A DNA stretch of 10,445 bases from Sulfitobacter sp. (GCA_026421135.1 JAPKCR010000030.1:1-10445), one strand, 5' to 3'; shown: positions 1-7,520, numbered from the stretch's first letter. Numbers and translations are program-made. Notes: a model not told the origin generated them from the letters alone.

Positions 1-965
1 CGGGCCTGGGTGGCACCGTTTGCAAGGATGCGGTCAATCTCGGCTGTGTCGGCCATCAGTTCGGCCATGCGCGTGCTGATGGGCGACATCTTGGCGACGG
101 CCAGATCGGCCAGAAGCGGTTTGAACGAACCGAACTGTTGGCCACCCACATCTGCCAGCACCTGTTCAACTGTCTGGTCGTTCAGGGCGGCATAGATGTT
201 CACCAAATTGCGGGCTTCGGGGCGATCTTTCAGCCCCTCAACCTCGGACGGCAAAGCGTCGGGATCGGTTTTGGCCTTGCGGATCTTTTTGGCAATTGTG
301 TCAGCATCGTCGGTCAGGTTGATACGGCTGGCTTCAGATGGATCAGACTTGGACATCTTCTTGGAGCCATCACGCAGGGACATCACGCGGGTCGCAGCAC
401 CCTCAATAACAGGTTCGGTTAGCGGGAAAAAATCAACGCCATAGTCGTGGTTGAACTTGGTGGCGATGTCGCGTGTCAGTTCCAGATGCTGTTTCTGGTC
501 CTCGCCCACGGGCACATGAGTGGCGTGGTAGATCAGAATGTCGGCAGCCATCAGGGCAGGGTAGGCGAAAAGACCCAGGGATGCGGCCTCGGCGTTCTTG
601 CCGGCCTTGTCTTTCCACTGGGTCATGCGGCCCATCCACCCCATGCGGGCGATGCAGTTGAAAATCCACGCAAGCTGCGCGTGTTCCGGTACCTGGGATT
701 GATTGATCAAAATGGATTTCGCAGGATCAATGCCCGCAGCGATAAACCCCGCAGCCAATTCACGCGTGTTGTGGCGCAAAGTGGCAGGGTCCTGAAGCTT
801 TGCTGTGATCGCATGCAGGTCGACCATGCAGTAGACGGTCTGGTAAGACCCTTCATCCTGCATATCGACAAAACGCTTCATCGCGCCCAGATAATTGCCA
901 AGCGTTAGACCGCCGGACGGCTGAATGCCCGAGAACACGCGCGGGGTGAATTGGGTGTCGGTCAT
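1..965 (-). CDS. trpS: Tryptophan--tRNA ligase (TrpS), C-terminus cut by window edge
   Basis: Class I aminoacyl-tRNA synthetase that charges tRNA-Trp with tryptophan using ATP, in the cytoplasm. I translated it from the reverse strand because no stop codon falls inside the window. The N-terminus reads [19 protein letters not shown], followed by TLGN at residues 21-24, the TrpS form of the HIGH motif (E. coli has TIGN). GEDQKQH lies at 154-160 and the KMSKS loop at 203-207, followed by [10 protein letters not shown]. About 321 codons are visible. The E. coli enzyme has 334 residues, so only a short C-terminal tail is missing. The ATG at 963-965 is preceded by GGAG (973-976) at 7-base spacing, which supports this start. 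It is divergent from the rhomboid-like gene. Identity is essentially certain from the two signature motifs; nothing visible suggests a broken gene. Confidence 0.97.
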   Translation of the reverse strand, partial: MTDTQFTPRVFSGIQPSGGLTLGNYLGAMKRFVDMQDEGSYQTVYCMVDLHAITAKLQDPATLRHNTRELAAGFIAAGIDPAKSILINQSQVPEHAQLAWIFNCIARMGWMGRMTQWKDKAGKNAEAASLGLFAYPALMAADILIYHATHVPVGEDQKQHLELTRDIATKFNHDYGVDFFPLTEPVIEGAATRVMSLRDGSKKMSKSDPSEASRINLTDDADTIAKKIRKAKTDPDALPSEVEGLKDRPEARNLVNIYAALNDQTVEQVLADVGGQQFGSFKPLLADLAVAKMSPISTRMAELMADTAEIDRILANGATQA

Positions 966-1041
966 GGCAACGCTCCGATAAGGCTGGAAAAGACGGCACG
1001 ATGGGCTTACCCATGCGCACCAACCCCGTCAAGGAGCCGCT
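966..1041. promoter_or_regulatory. Divergent intergenic region between trpS and the rhomboid-like gene
   Basis: This 76-base gap must hold the start signals of both genes. On the minus strand a possible trpS promoter is TTGACG (1027-1032), then 17 bases, then a poor -10 TAAGCC (1004-1009). The -35 matches well but the -10 only weakly. The proposed -35 overlaps the AAGGAG ribosome binding site of the rhomboid gene (1031-1036). A 5-base inverted repeat ATGGG-CTTA-CCCAT (1001-1014) covers the proposed -10. I see no clear plus-strand promoter. The promoter call is tentative. Confidence 0.3.
1001..1014. repeat. Short inverted repeat ATGGG-CTTA-CCCAT
   Basis: A perfect 5-base inverted repeat with a 4-base spacer in the trpS/rhomboid divergent gap. 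It covers the position of the tentative trpS -10 element, where an operator could sit, but it is short enough to occur by chance and I do not recognise a known operator. Confidence 0.3.
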
Positions 1042-1728
1042 ATGGAAGACCCCGATTTTCAACCGCCCGTAAACCCGATGCCTGCTGTGGTTACCTTGCT
1101 GTTTCTGGCCATCGCCGGAGTAGAGGCAGGGCTGTCTCTGGCCGAGGCGGGCATAATTGGCGGCCCCGGTGCCATTGGCTGGCGTCTGGCGCTGGTCCGC
1201 GATTACGGGTTTTCGAATGACATCTTTGACTGGATGATTGCCAATTGGCGGTTTCCTCCGTCCGAGACACTGCGCGTCGTGAGCTATGCATTTGTTCATC
1301 TGGGGTTCACCCATGCGCTATTTGCAATGGTGCTTTTGCTCGCCCTTGGCAAAATGGTGGCCGAGGCGATGGGGCAACTCGCATTTCTGGGGGTTTTCTT
1401 TGCGTCGGGGATCATAGGGGCTGGGCTATATGCATTAGTGTTTAATGATCCGGTTTGGATGGTCGGGGCCTATCCAAATGTCTACGGGCTGATCGGGGCC
1501 TATTCTTTTGTCATGTGGCGTAGGCTTTCGAGCCTAGGAGAACAGCAGTTCCGTGCGTTTTCACTAATTGCGGTGTTAATGGGCATACAGCTTTTGTGGG
1601 GCGTGTTTTTCGAGGCAGGCACCCAATGGCTGGCGGACCTTTTCGGCTTTTTCGTGGGTTTTGGATTGTGTTTTGTCCTTGCCCCCGGTGAATGGCTAAA
1701 GCTGCGCGACCGCGTCCGGCAACGTTAA
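1042..1728 (+). CDS. Rhomboid-family membrane protein lacking the catalytic residues (probable pseudoprotease)
   Basis: A 228-residue protein with about six membrane segments (roughly 13-32, 85-105, 113-133, 143-160, 172-190, 197-214) and the rhomboid layout. The TM2 region reads FVHLGFTH with a following G...E...G pattern. The TM4 signature appears as GAYPNVYGLIGAY (142-154), and the TM6 GxxxG-type motif as ADLFGFFVGF (198-207). Aligned by eye to E. coli GlpG, the nucleophile Ser201 is Tyr144, His254 is Asp199 and the oxyanion Asn154 is Ala95; the His150 equivalent (His91) is kept. Peptide-bond cleavage by the usual Ser-His dyad therefore looks impossible, so a binding or chaperone-like role, as in other pseudo-rhomboids, is an inference. 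The ATG follows AAGGAG at 5-base spacing. The gene is intact and sits antisense between murJ and trpS. Fold is confident; function unknown. Confidence 0.85.
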   Translation: MEDPDFQPPVNPMPAVVTLLFLAIAGVEAGLSLAEAGIIGGPGAIGWRLALVRDYGFSNDIFDWMIANWRFPPSETLRVVSYAFVHLGFTHALFAMVLLLALGKMVAEAMGQLAFLGVFFASGIIGAGLYALVFNDPVWMVGAYPNVYGLIGAYSFVMWRRLSSLGEQQFRAFSLIAVLMGIQLLWGVFFEAGTQWLADLFGFFVGFGLCFVLAPGEWLKLRDRVRQR

Positions 1729-1795
1729 ATTCTAACGCAAAGGCAGGGGGTAGCCCCCCTGACCCCCCAGGATTTTGAACCATTTGGAAAGATGG
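1729..1795. terminator. Convergent intergenic region with GC-rich hairpin
   Basis: Gap between the convergent stops of the rhomboid-like gene and murJ. CAGGGGG (1744-1750), loop TAGC, CCCCCTG (1755-1761) form a perfect 7-base-pair stem. It is followed by a second C-run (1764-1769) and AGGATTTT (1769-1776). There is no clean T-run directly after the stem on either strand, so it is not a textbook intrinsic terminator. From memory, C-rich hairpins with a CCCCC-AGGAT-TTT tail are common at gene ends in Rhodobacterales and probably act as bidirectional terminators. A weaker repeat, ACCAT (1779-1783) with ATGGT (1792-1796), reaches into the murJ stop codon. Confidence 0.6.
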
Positions 1796-3388
1796 TCAGC
1801 CGCGTTTTAGGGCACCTTTGAATTCGCTTAGTTTAAAGGCCCCGATCATCTGGCCAGAGCCAAAATAGCTGACGGCGGCGATCAGAATTAGGATCAGCAG
1901 GCCGATGCCCCGCCACCACGATTGACCCAGCAGCGGTTGCATCGCCACATTCCCAAGCCACAGGGCAAGCCCCATGATCGCGGATGCCGCAAGTATGCGC
2001 CAAATGCGTTTGTGAAAGCGGGCGTCGAATTTCGCAGCCAAGCCAAAGCCACGTGCGCCAAAGGCCAAGAGGCCGAACATGGCCCAGCCCGCAAGGGTTG
2101 TGGCGATGGCAGGGGCGACCCAACCGATAAAGGGGCTAAGACCCACAGCCAGCACCACATTCACGATCATCGCCACAACGGCAAAGTAGAAAGGGCGTTT
2201 GGTGTCTTCGCGGGCATAGTACAGCGGTTGCAGGATTTTTTGCAGGACAAACGCGGGCAGGCCAAGGCCGTAGATCGCCACCGCAATGCCAATCGCCGCA
2301 GCATCGTCGATTGTTGTCGCACCGCGTTGGAAAAGGACAGAGGCCAACGTGAACGGGATCACCATCAAGGCGACCGCTGAGGGGATAGTCAGGGCAAGTG
2401 AAACTTCGGCGGCGCGGCTAATCTGGGCGTGCGAGCCTTGTTCGTCGCCGGCTTTTAGGCGGCGCGACAGGTCAGGAAGCAGAACCACCCCGATTGCAAT
2501 ACCCACCACGCCAAGCGGCAGTTGGTACAAACGATCCGCGTAATTTAACCAGGCCACGGCCCCTTCGTAAAAGCTGGCCACTTGGCGGCCGACCAGCAAG
2601 TTGATCTGCATCACACCGCCTGCCAGTGCGGCCGGGGCGGCAATGATTGCCAGCCGTTTCAATTCAGGGGTCATGCGCGGCCTGCGGCTGAAACCGAGGC
2701 TGAAGCCCGCGCGTTTGGCAGCCCACCACACCAGCGCCAGTTGCGCGATGCCTGCGATGGGTACGGACAAGGCCAGCGTATCGCCGACTTGCAGGCCAAG
2801 CGCCTTATCGATGCCTAGGCCCAACGCCTCTGATCCGTCGCGGCCTAGGGCGGCACCGATAAGGACCGCAATGATAAAGATGATGTTCAGCACAACGGGC
2901 GCAGCGGCTGCAGCCATAAAACGGCCTGTGGCATTCAGCACACCCGATGCAAGCGCCGCGAGCGAGATGAACAGGATGTAGGGAAAGGCAAGTCGCCCAT
3001 ATTCAACGGCCAGATCAAAGCGTTCGTCACCAGCAAAGCCCGAAGCCATCAAAAGCACCAGACCGGGCATGGCGATTATGCCGATTATGGTGAACATTGT
3101 CAGGACGAAAGCCATCCCAACAAACGCATCTTGGGCAAACTCTTCTGGGCCGTCGCCGCTTTCGAGTTTTTTCGAGAACATCGGCACAAAGGCCATGTTG
3201 AACGCGCCCTCGGCAAAGAAGCGGCGAAACATATTGGGCAAGGAAAATGCCACCAAGAACGCTTCTGCTGCTGGGCCTGACCCCAGATAGCCAGCGATCA
3301 TCACATCGCGAATGAACCCCATGACACGGCTAAGAAGGGTCCAGATACCGACGGTAAAAAAGCCGGACATCAGACGGATTGGTTTCAT
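1796..3388 (-). CDS. murJ: Lipid II flippase MurJ (MviN)
   Basis: MOP-superfamily inner-membrane transporter that moves the undecaprenyl-linked peptidoglycan precursor lipid II to the periplasmic side. It has 530 residues from the chosen start, close to the usual 510-530, and is hydrophobic throughout with about 14 segments. The N-terminal signature SRVMGFIRD...FLVAFSLPNMFRRFFAEGAF is clear (about 20-63). Aligned by eye to E. coli MurJ, Arg18, Arg24 and Arg52 correspond to Arg21, Arg27 and Arg55. Asp39 is replaced by Glu42. The Asp269-Arg270 pair is Asp285-Arg286 in NYADRLYQLP. The reading frame stays open 48 codons further upstream (to 3532), but that extension is polar, Arg/His-rich and unlike the family, so I place the start at the ATG 3386-3388, where homologues begin; the ribosome site (AAGAA) is weak. 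It lies 150 bases downstream of glnD in the same direction, as in other alphaproteobacteria. Confidence 0.95.
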   Translation of the reverse strand: MKPIRLMSGFFTVGIWTLLSRVMGFIRDVMIAGYLGSGPAAEAFLVAFSLPNMFRRFFAEGAFNMAFVPMFSKKLESGDGPEEFAQDAFVGMAFVLTMFTIIGIIAMPGLVLLMASGFAGDERFDLAVEYGRLAFPYILFISLAALASGVLNATGRFMAAAAAPVVLNIIFIIAVLIGAALGRDGSEALGLGIDKALGLQVGDTLALSVPIAGIAQLALVWWAAKRAGFSLGFSRRPRMTPELKRLAIIAAPAALAGGVMQINLLVGRQVASFYEGAVAWLNYADRLYQLPLGVVGIAIGVVLLPDLSRRLKAGDEQGSHAQISRAAEVSLALTIPSAVALMVIPFTLASVLFQRGATTIDDAAAIGIAVAIYGLGLPAFVLQKILQPLYYAREDTKRPFYFAVVAMIVNVVLAVGLSPFIGWVAPAIATTLAGWAMFGLLAFGARGFGLAAKFDARFHKRIWRILAASAIMGLALWLGNVAMQPLLGQSWWRGIGLLILILIAAVSYFGSGQMIGAFKLSEFKGALKRG

Positions 3389-3538
3389 TGAATTTCTTGC
3401 CCTGTGACTGCGGTGCCAATGGCCTATCGTTTGGCGTCGCATAGCGCAATTGTTGATGTGAGATGGGCAATGGTCGCCAACGAAAAGCTGCCGACCCAAT
3501 TTCGCATTCGCAAAGCGCGCCTTGGTGCGCAAAGACCT
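3389..3538 (-). other. glnD-murJ intergenic region
   Basis: 150 bases between the glnD stop and the chosen murJ start. They hold a 7-base direct repeat CGCAAAG (3509-3515 and 3528-3534) flanking a GCGCGC palindrome, but no convincing terminator hairpin and no clear promoter. The murJ frame stays open through it, without family similarity that I can see. murJ may be read through from glnD or from its own unrecognised promoter here. Confidence 0.4.
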
Positions 3539-6325
3539 CTAGGTTTGAGCCCGTTCGACTCCTTCGGTGATGGCCAGTCGCAGGCGCTTTTCAAGGCTTT
3601 TTTGCTTGCTTTCAGAATAGTATTTTAGCCCAAACATGTCTTTGACATAGAACGTATCGACGACCTGTTCGCCGTAGGTCGCGATGACGGCATTGGCGAT
3701 GTATACGTTCGCTTCAGACAGGCTGCGGGTCAGATCGTACAGCAGGCCGGGGCGGTCCCGGGTATCGACCTCAATGATCGTATAGATTTCCGAGCCGTCA
3801 TTATCGAAGGTGATGTGAGTGGGAACCCTGAACGCCCTTTCGCGCTTTTTGACTTTGTCGCGGGATTTCAATTCTTCCCGGGCAAGGATTTCACCTTTGA
3901 GTGTCTTGGAAATCATCTGCCTGAGGCGGGGCAGGCGGGCAGCATCATAAGGGTTTCCATCGGAATCTTGTATCCAGAACGCATCGGTCACATAACCGTC
4001 TTTGGTCGTATAGCTGCGGGCATCGACCACATTTGCACCAACCAGCGCCAAGGCACCGGCAAGCCGTGCGAAAATGCCGGGGTGGTCCGCCATCACAAAA
4101 CACGCGCGGGTGGCATCGCGATCTTCATCAGGGTGCAGATCAATGCGAATTTCACCGTCCTGAATGTCACGAAGCATCTGGGCAAACACGACATGGGCCG
4201 TAATATGCAGCCCTTGCCAATAAGGCGGATAGTGACGGGCTGTCTCGACCTGCAAATCCTTGCGTGGCCAATCGGAAAGGGCTGCGCGCAATGTCTTTTT
4301 CGCCTCGTCCCCGCGGTTCGCACGGTTCAGATCCTCAAGACCGGTTTCAAGCGCACGTTTGGTCTGGCGGTACAGGCCGCGGATCAGCACGGCCTTCCAA
4401 TTGTTCCAAGTGTTGGGCCCCACGCCGCGAATATCGCAGACAGTAAGCACACATAGCAGATCAAGGCGTTTGACCGTCTGCACTGCTTTGGCGAAGTCCC
4501 GCACGGTGCGCGGGTCGGCAATGTCGCGTTTCTGCGCCATGTCTGACATCAAAAGGTGATAGCGGACCAACCATTCAACTGTGTCGACTTCGTTCTTGTT
4601 CAGCCCCAGCCGTGGCGCGATCTTGCGGACCATTTGCGCACCAAGGATCGAGTGGTCCTCGGGGCGCCCCTTTGCGATGTCATGCAGCAGCAAGGCCACA
4701 TAGATGACTTTGCGGTTTACGCCGCGTTTCAGTATATTCGACGCAACCGGCAGATCTTCCTCAAGCTCGCCTCGTTCGATAAGGGCAAGGTTGGTGATGC
4801 ACTGGATCGTATGCTCGTCCACTGTATAGCTGTGATACATATTGAACTGCATCATCGCGACGATGTTCTCGAATTCGGGAATAAAGGCAGATAGAACGCC
4901 CAGTTCGTTCATGCGGCGCAGGCCACGTTCAGGGTTGCCGTGCTTGAGCAGCAGATCAAGGAAAATGCGCTGCGCTTCGGCGTTGTTGCGCATGTCGTCG
5001 TCGATCAAATTCAGGTTCAGCTTTACCAGCCGCATGGCGTCAGGGTGGATCAGCATACCCGTCCGCAATGCTTCTTCGAATATCCGCAAAAGGTTCAACT
5101 TGTCTGCGATAAACGCAGCATCATCGACAATCGCAAGGCGCCCTACGACCACTTCGTAGCCTTTGCGCATCTTGGGGCGACGGCGGAATATACGCTCCAA
5201 CAAGGGTTCAGCCTTGATGTGGATGCTTTCCAGCTTGGTTAGAAAGATGCGGGTCAACTCACCCACTTGGGTGGCATGACGGAAATAGGCTTGCATGAAC
5301 ACTTCGACACCGCGCCTGCCGCCTGTGTCCATGTATCCCATCGCTTCAGCGACGGCGACTTGCATGTCAAAGGTCAGTTGCTCAGTTGCGCGCCCAGACA
5401 GCAAATGCAGATGCCCGCGCACCGCCCAAAGAAAATCCTCGGCGGCGACGAAGGTTTTGAATTCTTCTTCCAGAAAGATGCCGCGATCCACCAGATCGGC
5501 AGCATTTTCTACGTTATAGATATGCTTGGCGATCCAGAAAAGAGACTGCAAATCGCGCAGACCCCCTTTGGCTTCCTTGACGTTCGGCTCAACTTGATAG
5601 CGCAGACCCTGCTTGCGGTGGCGCACGGCGCGCTCTTCCAGTTTGGCTTCGATAAAGCTGCGGCCCGCACCGGAAAAAAGATCCGCTTTAAGAGTCTGGT
5701 CCAGCTCGGCAGTCAGTTCAAGATTGCCAGCGATAAAACGATGCTCAAGCAGGGCGGTCTGAATGGTGAAATCTTCGGAGCCAAGGCGCACGCAGTCGCG
5801 GATAGTGCGGGTGGAATGGCCGATCTTCAGCTTCAAATCCCACAAGATGTAGAGCATGGATTCGATCACGCTTTCGGTCCAGGCCGTCGCTTTGTAGGGG
5901 ATCAAAAACAGCAGATCAACGTCCGAGAACGGGGCCATTTCACCCCGGCCGTACCCGCCAACGCCAATCACCGCCAAACGTTCGCCGGATGTCGGGTTCG
6001 GCTTGGGATGCAACCGTTGGGTTGCAATCTGCAACGTGCTGCGGACCAGTTGATCCGTCAAAAAACAATACGCCGACGTCATTGCGCGCGCGTCGAACGG
6101 CGTCGCGGCAAAGGCACGGGCAATTTCAGCGCGGCCCGTTTTCTGGGCCTCCGCAAGGATACGCACAGCCGCCGCGCGCACTTCGCTGCTGTCTGATGCA
6201 TCCTCGAATGCCGCAGTCAGGGCTTCGGAAACTGCGTCCTCGTCAAAAATCAATTCGGGGGCACTGATCAGGTGAAGCGCCGTTGCTTCACCTGTCTCAG
6301 CTTGTGCAACTAATGGTTTTACCAC
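3539..6325 (-). CDS. glnD: [Protein-PII] uridylyltransferase / uridylyl-removing enzyme GlnD
   Basis: Bifunctional nitrogen sensor. At low glutamine it adds UMP to PII proteins (GlnB/GlnK); at high glutamine it removes it. This sets glutamine synthetase activity and NtrBC signalling. It has 928 residues, slightly longer than the E. coli protein (890) and usual for alphaproteobacteria. The nucleotidyltransferase motif GGYGRGEMAPFSDVDL is at 123-138 with metal-binding Asp135 and Asp137. Then come the GlnD helical linker, the HD hydrolase domain (His505; His548-Asp549 in LLLHDIAKG), and two C-terminal glutamine-sensing ACT domains (about 739-800 and 847-920, with DHPGIFARLAGAL and DRPGLLYDLTRSL). 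All key residues are present, so both activities should be intact. The start is GTG (6323-6325) with AAGGA (6332-6336) 6 bases upstream. It lies 10 bases after the LpoA-like gene, so the two are probably co-transcribed. Confidence 0.97.
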   Translation of the reverse strand: MVKPLVAQAETGEATALHLISAPELIFDEDAVSEALTAAFEDASDSSEVRAAAVRILAEAQKTGRAEIARAFAATPFDARAMTSAYCFLTDQLVRSTLQIATQRLHPKPNPTSGERLAVIGVGGYGRGEMAPFSDVDLLFLIPYKATAWTESVIESMLYILWDLKLKIGHSTRTIRDCVRLGSEDFTIQTALLEHRFIAGNLELTAELDQTLKADLFSGAGRSFIEAKLEERAVRHRKQGLRYQVEPNVKEAKGGLRDLQSLFWIAKHIYNVENAADLVDRGIFLEEEFKTFVAAEDFLWAVRGHLHLLSGRATEQLTFDMQVAVAEAMGYMDTGGRRGVEVFMQAYFRHATQVGELTRIFLTKLESIHIKAEPLLERIFRRRPKMRKGYEVVVGRLAIVDDAAFIADKLNLLRIFEEALRTGMLIHPDAMRLVKLNLNLIDDDMRNNAEAQRIFLDLLLKHGNPERGLRRMNELGVLSAFIPEFENIVAMMQFNMYHSYTVDEHTIQCITNLALIERGELEEDLPVASNILKRGVNRKVIYVALLLHDIAKGRPEDHSILGAQMVRKIAPRLGLNKNEVDTVEWLVRYHLLMSDMAQKRDIADPRTVRDFAKAVQTVKRLDLLCVLTVCDIRGVGPNTWNNWKAVLIRGLYRQTKRALETGLEDLNRANRGDEAKKTLRAALSDWPRKDLQVETARHYPPYWQGLHITAHVVFAQMLRDIQDGEIRIDLHPDEDRDATRACFVMADHPGIFARLAGALALVGANVVDARSYTTKDGYVTDAFWIQDSDGNPYDAARLPRLRQMISKTLKGEILAREELKSRDKVKKRERAFRVPTHITFDNDGSEIYTIIEVDTRDRPGLLYDLTRSLSEANVYIANAVIATYGEQVVDTFYVKDMFGLKYYSESKQKSLEKRLRLAITEGVERAQT

Positions 6326-6331
6326 TTAGTT

Positions 6332-6336
6332 TCCTT
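6332..6336 (-). promoter_or_regulatory. glnD ribosome binding site touching the upstream stop codon
   Basis: AAGGA on the minus strand, 6 bases before the GTG start of glnD. Its first base is the last base of the TAA stop (6336-6338) of the LpoA-like gene. This supports the GTG start choice and suggests translational coupling between the two genes. Confidence 0.7.
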
Positions 6337-7520
6337 TAAAAGCCGGCACCGCCAAACCCTTTGGGGGCCGGATCAATTATCACAACAGACTTGTTGCGAA
6401 CCGTTGCGATTGCCAGACCGTGTTCGGTTGTCCCGTCAGCCTTGAAGCGAAACACACCGCTGGCCCCGCGGAAACCCGCACCTTGGGTCAAACGTGCTGC
6501 TGACAGGGAATTCGATTTGCCTGATTTTACCAAGGCACCAACCGCCGCGATGCCGTCGAATGCCAGACCTGCAATCGGATTGGGTTTTTTGCCATAGGCC
6601 GCGGAATAGCGTTGCGAGAACGCAGCGGTCGCAGATGGATCTGGCAAGGCGAACCACCCCCCCTGAACGCCGGGCAGTGCCAGTGTTTGAGCCGGAATAT
6701 CCCAGCGAGTCAGACCAATATATTGCGTCGTTGCAACGGGCAGGCCCGCTTCTGGCAAGAGTTGCGCGAAGAGAGGCAACGCGCTGGCTGATGATGTGGT
6801 CAGGAAAATTGCGTTGGCACCATTCGCGTCAACGGCAGCTTTCACACGTGGCACCGCCGCAATCACCGATTCCTGGCTTAGTGAGTAATCAACCGCACCA
6901 GCGGATGTCGCGCCATTTGCTGCAATGGCAGTCAAGATGGCGTTGCGGCCCAGTTGCCCTGCGACGTCATTGCCGTGGAGGATCAGGATTTTGTCTTTGC
7001 CTGTAGCTTTTGCATAGCGCACCAGACGGTTTGAGGTGTCCCCAAACCCTTGTCCCATTGCAAAGACGTTGCCGCCCGCGATGCTGGGGTTGTTCGAGAA
7101 GGACAAAACGTTGATGCCTTGCGCAGCAACGGCATTGCCTGCTGCATTTGCCGCTTCGCCGTACAGCGGTCCGATGATGATTTGCGCGCCTTCCGCAACA
7201 GCTTGGGACGCTGCCGTTCCTGCTAGGGCAGCGCTGCCGCCTGTGCCATAGACCCGCAAATCAATCTGCACACCAGAAAGATCACGGATCGCCAGACGGG
7301 CCGCGTTCTCAAGCTCTTGTGCCAAAAGGTTGTCACTGGCAGAGCCGCCGCGCGGAATTAGCAAGGCAACCGGAACAGGTTTGCTGGCGTCTACCTTGGG
7401 TCCTTTGTTAGACCCGATATTCGTCAGTCCTGCCGGATCACAGGCGGCCAAAACAAACGCCACAAAGGGCAGGATCAAAAGCCGCAGTGGCTTGCGAAGG
7501 GTGTCGAAAACAGCGAACAT
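6336..7520 (-). CDS. LpoA-like lipoprotein, penicillin-binding protein activator family
   Basis: A 394-residue lipoprotein. The signal peptide has basic residues (RKPLR, 9-13), a hydrophobic core and lipobox LAAC, with Cys27 the lipidation site. The rest is a type I periplasmic-binding-protein fold (about 48-385), with ALLIPRGG, a set of IIGPLYGEAA, NVLSFSNNPSIAGGNVFAMG, and FDGIAAVGAL near the end. In E. coli LpoA this fold activates the peptidoglycan synthase PBP1a. The E. coli protein also has an N-terminal TPR domain, which is absent here, so the partner and function are inferred. Asp28 follows the lipid Cys, an inner-membrane retention signal in E. coli. The frame opens further upstream to 7619, inside rsmI, but the signal peptide fits the ATG at 7518-7520, with GGAG (7531-7534) 10 bases upstream. 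It is divergent from rsmI, as yraM (lpoA) is in E. coli. An amino-acid-binding role is less likely given the context. Confidence 0.88.
   Translation of the reverse strand: MFAVFDTLRKPLRLLILPFVAFVLAACDPAGLTNIGSNKGPKVDASKPVPVALLIPRGGSASDNLLAQELENAARLAIRDLSGVQIDLRVYGTGGSAALAGTAASQAVAEGAQIIIGPLYGEAANAAGNAVAAQGINVLSFSNNPSIAGGNVFAMGQGFGDTSNRLVRYAKATGKDKILILHGNDVAGQLGRNAILTAIAANGATSAGAVDYSLSQESVIAAVPRVKAAVDANGANAIFLTTSSASALPLFAQLLPEAGLPVATTQYIGLTRWDIPAQTLALPGVQGGWFALPDPSATAAFSQRYSAAYGKKPNPIAGLAFDGIAAVGALVKSGKSNSLSAARLTQGAGFRGASGVFRFKADGTTEHGLAIATVRNKSVVIIDPAPKGFGGAGF

Noticed and set aside
853..1314. 153-codon minus-strand open frame over the trpS start and the rhomboid gene
   Set aside because: It overlaps two genes with clear family identity and has low-complexity Arg/His/Pro composition.
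3413..3418. TGGCAC on the minus strand upstream of murJ, like the -24 half of a sigma-54 promoter
   Set aside because: The -12 position at the right spacing reads TCACA rather than TTGCA, so only half of the element is present. Tempting because glnD is a nitrogen gene, but not supported.
3389..3532. 48-residue N-terminal extension of MurJ
   Set aside because: The extension is polar and Arg/His-rich and unlike any MurJ N-terminus. The family start fits the ATG at 3386-3388.
3815..4456. 213-codon plus-strand open frame opposite the C-terminal part of glnD
   Set aside because: Antisense to the ACT-domain coding region, with no recognisable motifs.
5267..6196. Long open frame (309 codons) on the plus strand inside glnD
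   Set aside because: It is antisense to the fully conserved nucleotidyltransferase part of glnD, shows no recognisable family and has odd composition. Long antisense open frames are common opposite GC-rich genes.
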